64,000 nucleotides of DNA. Origin: Actinomycetes bacterium. Lineage in GTDB: Bacteria > Actinomycetota > Actinomycetes > Nanopelagicales > Nanopelagicaceae. The notes below the pieces were generated by a model. The model had not been told where the DNA came from. It worked only from the letters and a program-made list of their open reading frames with translations, and ran no database searches. Position 1 is the stretch's first letter, and every line of letters begins with the position of its first letter. The DNA is taken from the NCBI GenBank assembly GCA_023252155.1, contig JAHEXJ010000002.1, forward strand, positions 18,644 through 82,643. The letters are read 5' to 3'. The position numbers and the translations under genes are program-made. Of the stretch, positions 35,361-44,050 are shown in pieces.

Positions 35361-37010
35361 GTGGTTGCGCAATACGACTACATCATTGTTGGTGGAGGAT
35401 CGGCTGGAAGCGCATTAGGTAACCGGTTAAGTGCCGACCCAAATCACGAAGTTCTCATTCTTGAAGCAGGTCGACGAGACTACAAGTGGGATGTTTTCAT
35501 TCACATGCCTGCTGGCCTCGCATTTCCTATCGGCAATAAGCACTACGACTGGATGTATGAGTCCGAGCCTGAACCTTTTATGAACAACCGGCGCATCTAT
35601 CATGCCCGTGGGAAAGTGCTTGGGGGCTCGAGCAGCATCAACGGAATGATTTGGCAGCGCGGAAATCCGATGGATTATGAGCGTTGGTCGCAAGATCAAG
35701 GGATGGAGAATTGGGACTACGCGCACTGCCTCCCGTATTTCAAGCGTATGGAGACATGCCTAGCCGATCCGAACAATCCTTTCAGAGGCAACGGCGGGCC
35801 ACTACAACTTGAGCGCGGCCCAGTGAAAGGTCCTCTATTTAAGGCGTTTTTTGACGCAACAGTTCAGGCAGGTTATTCGCGCACCGATGATGTCAATGGT
35901 TTTCGGCAGGAAGGTTTTGCGGCTTTCGATCGTAATGTGCGCAGAGGGCGCCGCCTCAGCGCAGCCAGGGCTTACCTATACCCCGTAAAGAGCCGTAAGA
36001 ATTTGCACATCAAGACTAAAGCGATGGTCACCAAAGTTCTATTTGATGGCAATCGAGCAATCGGCGTCGAAGCGATTGTCAAAGGCAAGAAGCAGAATTT
36101 CTTGTCAAAGGACGTTGTACTTTGCGGGGGAGCGATCAACACCCCACAGATTCTTCAGCTTTCAGGAATTGGAAATGCTCAGGACCTAGCCAAACTCGGA
36201 ATAAAAGTTGTTAAGGATCTGCCTGGAGTCGGCGCAAACCTCCAAGACCACTTAGAAGTCTACGTTCAGTATTCATGCAAGCAACCGGTATCTATGCAAC
36301 CCATGCTGAAATTCTGGCGCAGGCCCTTCATCGGCGCAGAATGGCTTTTCCTTAGAAAAGGACCTGGTGCCACAAATCATTTCGAAGCCGGCGGTTTCGC
36401 TCGTAGCAACGACAAGGTGGCCTACCCAAACCTGATGTTCCATTTCCTTCCTCTTGCTATTCGCTATGACGGCACGGCTCCTTCATCTGGACATGGCTAT
36501 CAAGTCCATGTAGGACCTATGTATTCGGATGCGAGGGGCTCAGTGATGATAAGCAGTACAAATCCAATGGACAAACCCAAGCTTAAATTCAACTATCTTT
36601 CGACGGAGCAGGACAAGGAAGAATGGGTGGAAGCGATCCACGTTGCCCGAAAAATCCTGACTCAGAAAGCGATGGAACCATTCAATGCTGGGGAGACCTC
36701 CCCTGGCTCATCGGTTGATACCGACGAGGAAATCTTGAATTGGGTTCGAAAGGATGGGGAAACCGCATTGCACCCATCGTGCACGGCGAAAATGGGTACC
36801 GATGAGATGTCAGTGGTCGATCCAAACACCATGAAAGTTCATGGCGTCGAGGGGCTTCGAGTCGCGGATGCTTCAGTCTTCCCATACGTGACAAACGGGA
36901 ATATCTATGCGCCGGTCATGATGGTGGCAGAAAAGGCTGCCGACTTAATTCTTGGCAAGCAACCGCTGCCTCCTGAGAACATTGAGTTCTACCGTCACCA
37001 GAAGGTTTAA
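35361..37010 (+). CDS. betA: Choline dehydrogenase, GMC oxidoreductase
   Basis: GTG start with AGAAGGGTGG upstream. 549 residues. N-terminal dinucleotide-binding motif [20 protein letters not shown], the GMC signature [19 protein letters not shown], and the C-terminal active-site region [11 protein letters not shown] followed by [32 protein letters not shown]. This matches BetA-type flavoprotein choline dehydrogenases, which oxidise choline to betaine aldehyde. It follows the betaine transporter genes, so choline or betaine enters and is channelled to the methyltransferase. Other alcohol substrates cannot be excluded. Confidence 0.88.
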   Translation: MVAQYDYIIVGGGSAGSALGNRLSADPNHEVLILEAGRRDYKWDVFIHMPAGLAFPIGNKHYDWMYESEPEPFMNNRRIYHARGKVLGGSSSINGMIWQRGNPMDYERWSQDQGMENWDYAHCLPYFKRMETCLADPNNPFRGNGGPLQLERGPVKGPLFKAFFDATVQAGYSRTDDVNGFRQEGFAAFDRNVRRGRRLSAARAYLYPVKSRKNLHIKTKAMVTKVLFDGNRAIGVEAIVKGKKQNFLSKDVVLCGGAINTPQILQLSGIGNAQDLAKLGIKVVKDLPGVGANLQDHLEVYVQYSCKQPVSMQPMLKFWRRPFIGAEWLFLRKGPGATNHFEAGGFARSNDKVAYPNLMFHFLPLAIRYDGTAPSSGHGYQVHVGPMYSDARGSVMISSTNPMDKPKLKFNYLSTEQDKEEWVEAIHVARKILTQKAMEPFNAGETSPGSSVDTDEEILNWVRKDGETALHPSCTAKMGTDEMSVVDPNTMKVHGVEGLRVADASVFPYVTNGNIYAPVMMVAEKAADLILGKQPLPPENIEFYRHQKV

Positions 37011-37012
37011 CA

Positions 37013-37846
37013 ATGAAAGATGAAGAATCTGCTCCGTCCTCGATCGCGAAAGTAAAAGTTCAAGATACTGGGGCGGATTCTTCGAGCACGGATAGCGTTG
37101 TCGTGGAGGAACCTCTCGAGATTCGAATTAAACGAGCTGGAATTGAGGAGCAACTCGGAATCACAATGCGCACGCCTGGCGCTGATTTGGAGCTAGCTAC
37201 TGGATTTTTATGGGGAGAGGGATTTCTTTCGTCTCCCGATGAATTAATTGGCGTGAAAGTCTGTGGGGATCGAAGTCTGACTCCGCGACAACGTGCCAAC
37301 ATCGTGATTGCTCAAGTCAGAGATGACGCACCCGTGCATCCCCGCGCACTTGAGCGCCGATTTACGATGACATCGGCATGCGGTGTTTGCGGCTCAACGA
37401 GCATTTCGGATTTGCACAAACGCGGGGTTAAGTCCGTGGCAACGACTTCGCATTCCATCCAAGAATTGGCCCAGATGCCAGAGCTCCTAGAGGGTCGACA
37501 AAGCGTCTTCGATAAGACGGGAGGACTGCATGCGGCTTTACTTGTAGATCCGTCCGGAAAGGGACGTTGGATCAGAGAAGATGTAGGTCGACACAACGCC
37601 GTCGATAAAGTCATTGGCGCTGCGCTTATCGCCCATGAACTCCCCTTGAGCGATTGGACACTTGTTGTCTCCGGTCGCGTCGGCTACGAAATCGTTCAGA
37701 AGGCGATAGTTGCGGGGATATCGGCTCTAGTTGGCGTCTCGGCACCCACTTCGTTGGCGGTTGATTTGGCGAAGGATTTCGAACTCACCTTGCTTGCCTT
37801 CGCTCGCAACGGCAAGGCAAAGGTCTATTTGCCGCTGTTAGGATAA
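37013..37846 (+). CDS. fdhD: Formate dehydrogenase sulfurtransferase chaperone
   Basis: 277 residues. The FdhD signature is present: MTSACGVCGSTS with the sulfur-carrying cysteine pair, GGLHAALLVD, the WIREDVGRHNAVDKVIGAAL stretch and LVVSGRVGYEIVQKA. FdhD transfers sulfur to the molybdenum cofactor before insertion into formate dehydrogenase. It lies three bases after betA and five before modA. It would serve the FdsA protein at 18978-21974, tying the molybdenum block to the formate module. Confidence 0.93.
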   Translation: MKDEESAPSSIAKVKVQDTGADSSSTDSVVVEEPLEIRIKRAGIEEQLGITMRTPGADLELATGFLWGEGFLSSPDELIGVKVCGDRSLTPRQRANIVIAQVRDDAPVHPRALERRFTMTSACGVCGSTSISDLHKRGVKSVATTSHSIQELAQMPELLEGRQSVFDKTGGLHAALLVDPSGKGRWIREDVGRHNAVDKVIGAALIAHELPLSDWTLVVSGRVGYEIVQKAIVAGISALVGVSAPTSLAVDLAKDFELTLLAFARNGKAKVYLPLLG

Positions 37847-37850
37847 TTTA

Positions 37851-38612
37851 ATGAGACGCCGTGGGAGAGTTCTTCTTATTTTCATCGCTTTATTAGGCCT
37901 TGTCGCCACTCCTTCTTACGGATCCTATAAACGAAATGAAAATGTCACTCTCACGGTCTTCGCCGCCGCCAGCCTAGGTCAAACATTCACTACGATAGGC
38001 AAACAATTTGAGGCTAAGCACCCGGGCGTCAAAGTTCAGTTCTCATTCCTGGCATCCTCAACTCTTGCGACACAGCTACTGGCCGGAGCCCCAGCGGATG
38101 TATTTGCGTCGGCTTCTATTTATGACATGGCGATGGCTAAATCGCTTGTTCCAGTGTCGAAGGTCTTTACCGCAAATCGAGTGATTGTCGCCACGCCATT
38201 AGGAAATAGATTTAATATTAATAAGGTGGTAGATCTAAACAAGCGTGGCCTGAAATGGATTCAATGTGCCCACAATGTTCCATGTGGCGCGGCGGCAGAT
38301 GCGGCTCTCGCTTATGAGGGACGCATTACATCCAAGCCAGTTTCTTTAGAGCCGAAGGTATCAAGTGTTGTTGCCAAGGTTGTTGAGGGTGAAGTAGATG
38401 CCGCGATTATCTATCACTCAGATTACATCGCGAATAGGTCTGTACTTAAGGAAATCCGATTCAAAGGGATAGCGGCCGCAACGACTGAGTACCCAATAGG
38501 CGTGGTGAAAACCAGCCCACGTCAACAATTGGCTCAGAGTTTTGTTGAAAGTGTTCTTTCCGCGTATGGGCGGAAGATTCTGGCTGAGGCCGGATTTATC
38601 CGAGTTAATTGA
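37851..38612 (+). CDS. modA: Molybdate-binding protein
   Basis: 253 residues. Signal peptide MRRRGRVLLIFIALLGLVATPSYG. Mature part with VFAAASLGQTFTTIGKQFEAKHPG, FLASSTLATQLLAGAPADVFASAS and CGAAADAALAYEG, typical of ModA. The serine residues in AAASL and ASST are the expected oxyanion ligands. It follows fdhD by five bases and precedes modB, giving a molybdate uptake pair dedicated to the formate dehydrogenase. Confidence 0.9.
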   Translation: MRRRGRVLLIFIALLGLVATPSYGSYKRNENVTLTVFAAASLGQTFTTIGKQFEAKHPGVKVQFSFLASSTLATQLLAGAPADVFASASIYDMAMAKSLVPVSKVFTANRVIVATPLGNRFNINKVVDLNKRGLKWIQCAHNVPCGAAADAALAYEGRITSKPVSLEPKVSSVVAKVVEGEVDAAIIYHSDYIANRSVLKEIRFKGIAAATTEYPIGVVKTSPRQQLAQSFVESVLSAYGRKILAEAGFIRVN

Positions 38613-38613
38613 A

Positions 38614-39405
38614 ATGACGCGAAAGAAATTAGACCCATTAACCCTTGGATTGGCCTTAGTTGGTGGGCTGGTATTAATCCTGCCGCTACTTGCACTCTTC
38701 ACCAAAGTGCCCTGGGGTTCCCTTTTCAGTAAATTGGGTGAGCCAAATTCGCTCAGCGCCATCCGTCTGTCCATTTGGAGTTCCCTGCTTGCAACACTCC
38801 TGTGCGTGGTGTTCGGAGTTCCACTGGCTTGGGTTTTAGCCAAGGGAAATCGTCGCTTCGTCAACGTACTGCGCCCATTTGTTCTGGCGCCGATCGTGTT
38901 GCCACCCACTGTGGCGGGCATGTCGTTGTTAGCTCTGCTCGGGCGAAATGGACTACTTGGCCGCTACATCTACCAAGCCACGGGGTGGTCGATGCCATTC
39001 ACTGCCTCAGCTGTCGTCTTCACTGGGGTCTTTGTTGGAATGCCTTTCCTTGCCTTAGTGGTCGAGTCAACTTTTCGACATCTTCCGACAGATCAGCAGG
39101 ACGCAGCGGAAATCGATCGAGCTACTCCATTCACAATGTTCAGGCTCATCGCATTGCCACAAGCGCGCAATGGAATCGCAACTGGCGCCCTTCTTGCATG
39201 GGCACGTGCATTAGGCGAATTTGGAGCGACAATGATGTTTGCTGGCTCCTTGCCGGGGCTGACTCAAACATGGCCAATGCAGGTTTACTTTGAGACTGAT
39301 CAGGACATGAGCACGGCTTATGCGCTCAGCGCAGTCATGGCGATCGTGGCAGTTGCTGTCGTTTTTGCCCTCCGTAAACAGTTACGAAGGGCGTTCACGA
39401 GTTGA
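38614..39405 (+). CDS. modB: Molybdate ABC transporter permease
   Basis: Start ATG 38614, one base after the modA stop; the upstream in-frame part overlaps modA and is shadow. 263 residues with about five hydrophobic segments and the ModB coupling loop AAEIDRATPFTMFRLIALPQARNGI, followed by LLAWARALGEFGATMMFAGSLPG, a ModB hallmark. No ModC ATPase gene follows; the next gene is moaD. The ATPase is either elsewhere or shared. Confidence 0.9.
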   Translation: MTRKKLDPLTLGLALVGGLVLILPLLALFTKVPWGSLFSKLGEPNSLSAIRLSIWSSLLATLLCVVFGVPLAWVLAKGNRRFVNVLRPFVLAPIVLPPTVAGMSLLALLGRNGLLGRYIYQATGWSMPFTASAVVFTGVFVGMPFLALVVESTFRHLPTDQQDAAEIDRATPFTMFRLIALPQARNGIATGALLAWARALGEFGATMMFAGSLPGLTQTWPMQVYFETDQDMSTAYALSAVMAIVAVAVVFALRKQLRRAFTS

Positions 39406-39415
39406 GGCTGGCCAA

Positions 39416-39661
39416 ATGAATCTCCCAGTCACGGTGCGCCTATATGCGGCAGCGCGGTCGGCCGCGGGTGTTAGCGAGGTTGAAGTTACTCCTGACAATC
39501 TCGGACACATACTTCTGTCACTTGCTTTTGGCAATCCACGTTTGTCACAAGTATTTGCCCAATGCTCGTTTCTTATCGATGGTGTTGCAGTTCACGACAA
39601 GCAAGTAGAAGTTGCTGCCGGAAGTACGGTCGATATTTTGCCGCCCTTTGCCGGAGGCTAG
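39416..39661 (+). CDS. moaD: Molybdopterin synthase small subunit
   Basis: 81 residues from ATG 39416. A ubiquitin-like sulfur carrier: VTVRLYAAARSAAGVSEVEV start, DGVAVHDKQVEVAAGSTVDILPPFAGG end. The C-terminal Gly-Gly would be adenylated and thiocarboxylated. It shares a CTAG palindrome with the convergent moaA, which supplies both stop codons (39658-39661). The partner MoaE is at 40656-41069. Confidence 0.88.
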   Translation: MNLPVTVRLYAAARSAAGVSEVEVTPDNLGHILLSLAFGNPRLSQVFAQCSFLIDGVAVHDKQVEVAAGSTVDILPPFAGG

Positions 39662-40659
39662 CCGCCGATCGCGGACATCGGTCTAGTAGGTTGCACAAAG
39701 TCCGGATTGTTGATGCCATGTCCGGCCAGTTTTCCGAGAACTGTTTTCTGGAGTCGCGCGGAAATCTCACTGCGAATCTCATCCATGGAAAGTTCGGTAT
39801 TGCGCAAAACTTTTCGCAGATCCATTTCATCTCGTGAGAACAAGCAAGAGCGCAATTGACCGTCGGAAGTAAGTCGAATTCGGTCGCAAGAGCCGCAGAA
39901 AGGCTGACTCACACTTGCGATAATTCCAACCGTGGCAGGACCGCCATTTACGTAGAACTCTTCGGCAGGGGCTGATCCACGGACCGGAACGGGATTGAGT
40001 TGGAAGTGAGGGGAGAGTGATTCGAAGATCGAAGCCGCGGTGACCATCGTGCTTCTATTCCAGATGCCTCCAGCATCTAGGGGCATCTGTTCAATAAAGC
40101 GCAGATAGAAGCCTTCTTCTAGGGCCCATTTCAACAAAGTCGGTGCCTCGTCGTCGTTTATTCCTTGCATCAGGACGCTATTGATCTTTATGGGCTCCAG
40201 CCCGGCGTCGCGAGCAGCATTTAGTCCTGCGATAACGTCATCGAACCTGTCGCGATGCGTCATGGCGGTGAACCGCTCACGATCTAAAGTGTCGAGACTG
40301 ACATTTACTCTCGAAAGACCCGCATCCACTAATTGGCTTGCGAGTTTTGCGAGTCGAAGACCGTTAGTGGTGATGGAAAGTTCCGGAGCATTTGGTAGGG
40401 CCTTGATTCGAGCGACAATGTCGACGATATCGGGACGAAGAAGTGGCTCGCCACCGGTGAGTCTGACCTGATCGATTCCATGCTCTGTTGCTACACCTAT
40501 CACCGTCATGAGTTCATCGGTTGTCAGAAGTTCATCCGACGGCAACCATTTGTCGAAATCCAGAGGCATGCAGTAGTTGCATCGCAGCGAACAACGATCG
40601 GTTAGGGAGACTCGTAGATCGCGATGAGTGCGATTGAATGTGTCGATCAAATCGGTCAT
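39658..40659 (-). CDS. moaA: GTP 3',8-cyclase
   Basis: 333 residues from ATG 40659, which overlaps the moaE stop (ATGA). Radical-SAM motif CSLRCNYC near residues 22-29, with GGEPLLRPD following. The C-terminal second cluster region has CGSCDRIRLTSDGQLRSCLFS, and the GG end (RPMSAIGG) is the conserved MoaA tail. It converts GTP to the cyclic precursor of molybdopterin together with MoaC. Last gene of a minus-strand cofactor operon running from 44043. Confidence 0.93.
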   Translation of the reverse strand: MTDLIDTFNRTHRDLRVSLTDRCSLRCNYCMPLDFDKWLPSDELLTTDELMTVIGVATEHGIDQVRLTGGEPLLRPDIVDIVARIKALPNAPELSITTNGLRLAKLASQLVDAGLSRVNVSLDTLDRERFTAMTHRDRFDDVIAGLNAARDAGLEPIKINSVLMQGINDDEAPTLLKWALEEGFYLRFIEQMPLDAGGIWNRSTMVTAASIFESLSPHFQLNPVPVRGSAPAEEFYVNGGPATVGIIASVSQPFCGSCDRIRLTSDGQLRSCLFSRDEMDLRKVLRNTELSMDEIRSEISARLQKTVLGKLAGHGINNPDFVQPTRPMSAIGG

Positions 40660-41069
40660 GCGCAGTTTACCCATTCATCGGTTCCGTCAGCGAAGATTTG
40701 GTGTTTCCAGATGGGAATTTTTGCTTTTATCTCGTCTACCATTTCGGCGCACGTGGCGAATGCCTCGCCGCGGTGTTCTGCGGAAACTGCCACTATCAAA
40801 GCTGACTGTCCTAGTTCGATATCCCCAAATCTATGCGCCACAGAAACGGAAATAATCTGATGACGTTGGGCAACATCCTTTACGACTTCTTTCAGAACTT
40901 GCTCAGTCGAAGGATGAATTTCGTAGGAGAGGGAGGACACCTCCTTGCCGAGATCGTGAGTCCGAACGTTGCCGCTAAAGGTGGCAACCGCCCCAGCTGA
41001 AGTCGATTCAACCTGAGCTACGAAATCGGGCAAGTTTATGATTTGATCTGTGAGGAGGACAGAGATCAC
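40656..41069 (-). CDS. moaE: Molybdopterin synthase large subunit
   Basis: 137 residues. MoaE pattern: GAVATFSGNVRTHDLGKEVSSLSYEIHP, VAHRFGDIELGQSALIVAVSAEHRGEAFATCAEMVDEIKAKIPIWKHQ with the catalytic lysines in the last segment. Overlaps mog by four bases at its start and moaA by four at its end. It forms the molybdopterin synthase with MoaD, adding the dithiolene sulfurs. Confidence 0.93.
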   Translation of the reverse strand: MISVLLTDQIINLPDFVAQVESTSAGAVATFSGNVRTHDLGKEVSSLSYEIHPSTEQVLKEVVKDVAQRHQIISVSVAHRFGDIELGQSALIVAVSAEHRGEAFATCAEMVDEIKAKIPIWKHQIFADGTDEWVNCA

Positions 41070-41548
41070 GGTTGATCGTGGTCCTCTCCTGCCAATTGGC
41101 CAATCGCGTGCATTGCCAAGCGTTCGATTATTACGAGTCCATCCCTGACGCCGCCAGGTGAACCTGGCAAATTGATAATCAGAGATTGGTCGGCAGTGCC
41201 GGCTAATCCGCGACTTAAATCAGATGTCGGAACCCGTTCACGCGAATATGCGCGAAGCGCCTCATTTATTCCGGGCAACGCCTTTTGAATTAATGGTTCT
41301 GTCGCTTCCGGTGTGACATCTGTCGGCGAGACGCCGGTGCCGCCAGTGGTGACAATGAGATCGATTTTCAAGTCAATGGCCCTTGAGATTTCATCGCTTA
41401 TGTCGCCAACCGCATCTGGCACAATCACTTTGGATGAGATAGTGAAGCCCAAGTTCGTCAAACCTTCAGCGAGAATATCCCCACTGAGATCTTCGTAGAT
41501 CCCCTGAGATGCTCGATTGCTCGCGGTAATGATTGCAGCGGTTGGCAA
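41066..41548 (-). CDS. mog: Molybdopterin adenylyltransferase / MoaB-like protein
   Basis: 160 residues. MoCF-biosynthesis domain: AAIITASNRASQGIYEDLSGDILAEGL, DLIVTTGGTGVSPTDVTPEATEPLI and LIINLPGSPGGVRDGL. These match MogA/MoaB, which adenylates molybdopterin before metal insertion. The exact subfamily, MogA or MoaB, is not decided by these motifs. Part of the overlapping cofactor operon. Confidence 0.88.
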   Translation of the reverse strand: MPTAAIITASNRASQGIYEDLSGDILAEGLTNLGFTISSKVIVPDAVGDISDEISRAIDLKIDLIVTTGGTGVSPTDVTPEATEPLIQKALPGINEALRAYSRERVPTSDLSRGLAGTADQSLIINLPGSPGGVRDGLVIIERLAMHAIGQLAGEDHDQP

Positions 41549-41554
41549 CTTCTC

Positions 41555-42031
41555 TTACCGCTTCCAGGCGCCGTTGCGCCCACCGTCTTTTGCATCAACA
41601 TGGATATCGGTGATGGTCGCACGAGGATCCAAAGACTTCACCATGTCGATGATTGTCAAAGCCGAAATCGAAACCGCGGTCAGTGCTTCCATTTCGACCC
41701 CTGTGCGATCGGCCGTGCGAACATTTGATGAGATGGTCACGCCATCGTCGACTATTTGCAGGTCGACACTCACGCTATGCAACGAGATTGGGTGGGCTAA
41801 CGGAATCAAATCGGGAGTGCGTTTGGCTCCCATAATTCCAGCTAATCGAGCCGTGGAAAGCACATCACCTTTTGGAACGGTTCCGTCACGTAACATCGCA
41901 ACAACGACGTTGGAAAGCAGAACCTTGCCAGATGCAATTGCAGTACGTGTCGAAATTTCGCGATCGCTGACGTCAACCATGTGCGCCTGGCCCTGATCAT
42001 CGAGGTGCGTGAATGCGTTCTCAGTGCTCAT
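41555..42031 (-). CDS. moaC: Cyclic pyranopterin monophosphate synthase
   Basis: 158 residues. MoaC signatures are clear: THLDDQGQAHMVDVSDREISTRTAIASGKV, KRTPDLIPLAHPISLHSVSVD and RTADRTGVEMEALTAVSISALTIIDMVKS with the conserved active-site lysine and histidine. Completes the first step of cofactor synthesis with MoaA. It lies between moeA and mog in the minus-strand operon. Confidence 0.95.
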   Translation of the reverse strand: MSTENAFTHLDDQGQAHMVDVSDREISTRTAIASGKVLLSNVVVAMLRDGTVPKGDVLSTARLAGIMGAKRTPDLIPLAHPISLHSVSVDLQIVDDGVTISSNVRTADRTGVEMEALTAVSISALTIIDMVKSLDPRATITDIHVDAKDGGRNGAWKR

Positions 42032-42055
42032 AACGGCTAATGGTAGCCGCGAAGG

Positions 42056-43225
42056 CTACGGTAGAGGCAGCCACCTGACTTGCCCACCGACTGAAGTGAC
42101 CCCCGCCTCGGCAACGGCAAAACCAGTAGATGAAGCCAATCCTCGAAGCATCGCTGAGCCGAGGTGATCGCCCATTGCAAATTCACCGTTTATGAGATTT
42201 CCAAGGATTAGGCGCGTGAAATTCGCAGGTGCCGCCAGTTCATCTTTCGTGATCACTTCATCAAGTTCTTTCTCGGGACGCGAAAGAAGAGAGCCAATAA
42301 GCGGGGCACACAGTGTCATCATTCCCACGATTGCCGACTGAGGGTTGCCCGGAAGCCCGACCAAAGGGATTGAGTTTCCACGATGTGGAATTGTTGCGAG
42401 AAGCATCGGGTGTCCGGGCCTTGAACGAACACGGTCAACTACAAACGTTGCCTTAAGCGAATCGAGCGCGCCGTGAATGTGATCGCGTGGTCCGTCGGCC
42501 GTTCCACCCGTTGTGACAATGACATCGCAATTAGATGAATTTTTGAGCGTTTCAATTACGGTAGGGAGTTCATCGGTCACATAGTTAATCGAGATTACCT
42601 GGGCGCCAAGGCGTTCAAGCCACCCGGGTAATTGCGGTCCCAGAGAATCGCGAACGCGTCCATCTTTAGGGAGGCCATCGGTCAGCAACTCATCACCCAG
42701 TAGCAAAAGTCTTACTCGTGGTCTTTGTACGACAGTTATGGCGTCGTAACCGGATGCGGCTAATAATCCGATTGCAGAGGGAGTTATTGTTGCGCCTGCT
42801 TCGAGAAGTATTTCGCCCTTGCGACATTCTTCACCCGCAGGGCGAATGTCTTTTCCCTTCGACGCTTCCCCATGAACATTGTCACCTTCAACGGTTGCGT
42901 CTTCCCAACGAACCACGCCAAATGTTCCTTGAGGTATTACAGCCCCCGTGGCAATGCGTAAAGCGAAACCTTCGCTAAGTTCCTTGTCGTATGGAGCTCC
43001 GGCTTTCACGTCGCCGATAATTTTCCATGGGCCATTTCCTGCGACGGCCCATCCGTCCATTGAAGAGGTCGTGTATGTCGGTAGATCGCAAAGCGCTAAT
43101 GCGTCATTGCCCAGGGTTCGGCCTAATGAATCTTTGAGTGGGATGTTCTCCAAACCAAGGCGTTTAACAACCTTGCTTGCAGCACTCCTTGCCAAATCCC
43201 AACTTACTTCTTGCCAAACGGTCAT
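42056..43225 (-). CDS. moeA: Molybdopterin molybdenumtransferase
   Basis: 389 residues. LPTYTTSSMDGWAVAG (MoeA substrate loop), RIATGAVIPQGTFGVVRWEDA, VRLLLLGDELLTDGLPKDGRVRDSLG, a MoCF GGTADGPRDHI loop and GLPGNPQSAIVGM. It inserts molybdate into adenylated molybdopterin. The start overlaps the mobA-like gene by four bases, so translation is coupled. Confidence 0.93.
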   Translation of the reverse strand: MTVWQEVSWDLARSAASKVVKRLGLENIPLKDSLGRTLGNDALALCDLPTYTTSSMDGWAVAGNGPWKIIGDVKAGAPYDKELSEGFALRIATGAVIPQGTFGVVRWEDATVEGDNVHGEASKGKDIRPAGEECRKGEILLEAGATITPSAIGLLAASGYDAITVVQRPRVRLLLLGDELLTDGLPKDGRVRDSLGPQLPGWLERLGAQVISINYVTDELPTVIETLKNSSNCDVIVTTGGTADGPRDHIHGALDSLKATFVVDRVRSRPGHPMLLATIPHRGNSIPLVGLPGNPQSAIVGMMTLCAPLIGSLLSRPEKELDEVITKDELAAPANFTRLILGNLINGEFAMGDHLGSAMLRGLASSTGFAVAEAGVTSVGGQVRWLPLP

Positions 43226-44043
43226 TTATCGATGGGATCTACGGGCCAGTTCCCGGCTAGAAGTTCAATTTGCCTTGCTGCCTCTTTTGGATCGGCGCCA
43301 CCTGCGACGGCAATTCCCAATAAGAAAGTAGTAATGGGGGCCGCTTTACGTTCAATAGTGTGCGCCGCATCGCGAGCCAAATTCAAGATGGATTCTTGAT
43401 CCACATCGACCTTGATTCCCAATTCTTTCTGAACTGCATCGATCCATTTATCCATGGCGTTCACCCCTCTTTGATTGCCCGCCTTAAGACTAATCGCCCG
43501 CTCAAGATCTGAGGGGGTGTCAATGTCGATAAGAATACGCTCTAGAGCAGGAGATAACCGAAGTTCCCTGACGTCCAAGAGTTTGGTCAGATTGCGCATT
43601 GATTGACCTGATACCTCGCCGAGTTTGGTGATCGCAGACCGAAGGGAAATAGTGCGGTACAAAGCGCAGAGCGGTTGCAGTACACCTTCGGAGTCCAGAG
43701 GGATCAAAGCATCTTCGCTAATCGGAAGTGCTCCAATCAGACCATCGAAAATCTGGCTTGCAAAAGGCATGTCCGTCGCGATGATGGCCACGAACTCGGT
43801 ATCAATCAATTCCAACCCGGCACAGATCGCTGCGACTGGACCGCCGCCTGGTGGATCTTCTCGCGTAAATCTCACGTAATTGGACGTTTTTTCTATCGCT
43901 GGCCCAACGACAATGATGTCCATATCTTGCGGGAGCGAATTTAGGAGCACGTCGATGAGGGAGTTTTCTCCGAGCATCGCTCGCGACTTATCTGATCCGA
44001 ATCGAGTGCTCATTCCACCAGCTAAAACGATTGCGCTCAACAT
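43222..44043 (-). CDS. mobA: MobA-like NTP transferase with C-terminal DUF6457-like domain
   Basis: 273 residues. N-terminal nucleotidyltransferase: VLAGGMSTRFGSDKSRAMLG, PPGGGPVAAICAGL and IIATDMPFA, the MobA pattern for attaching GMP to molybdopterin. The last ~75 residues (MDKWIDAVQKELGIKVDVDQE, then LNLARDAAHTIERKAAPITTFLLGIAVAGG) match the small helical DUF6457 domain found next to or fused to Mo-cofactor proteins in actinobacteria. An internal ATG starts that domain, so separate translation is possible. First gene of the cofactor operon. Confidence 0.85.
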   Translation of the reverse strand: MLSAIVLAGGMSTRFGSDKSRAMLGENSLIDVLLNSLPQDMDIIVVGPAIEKTSNYVRFTREDPPGGGPVAAICAGLELIDTEFVAIIATDMPFASQIFDGLIGALPISEDALIPLDSEGVLQPLCALYRTISLRSAITKLGEVSGQSMRNLTKLLDVRELRLSPALERILIDIDTPSDLERAISLKAGNQRGVNAMDKWIDAVQKELGIKVDVDQESILNLARDAAHTIERKAAPITTFLLGIAVAGGADPKEAARQIELLAGNWPVDPIDK

Positions 44044-44050
44044 GGTCGTC

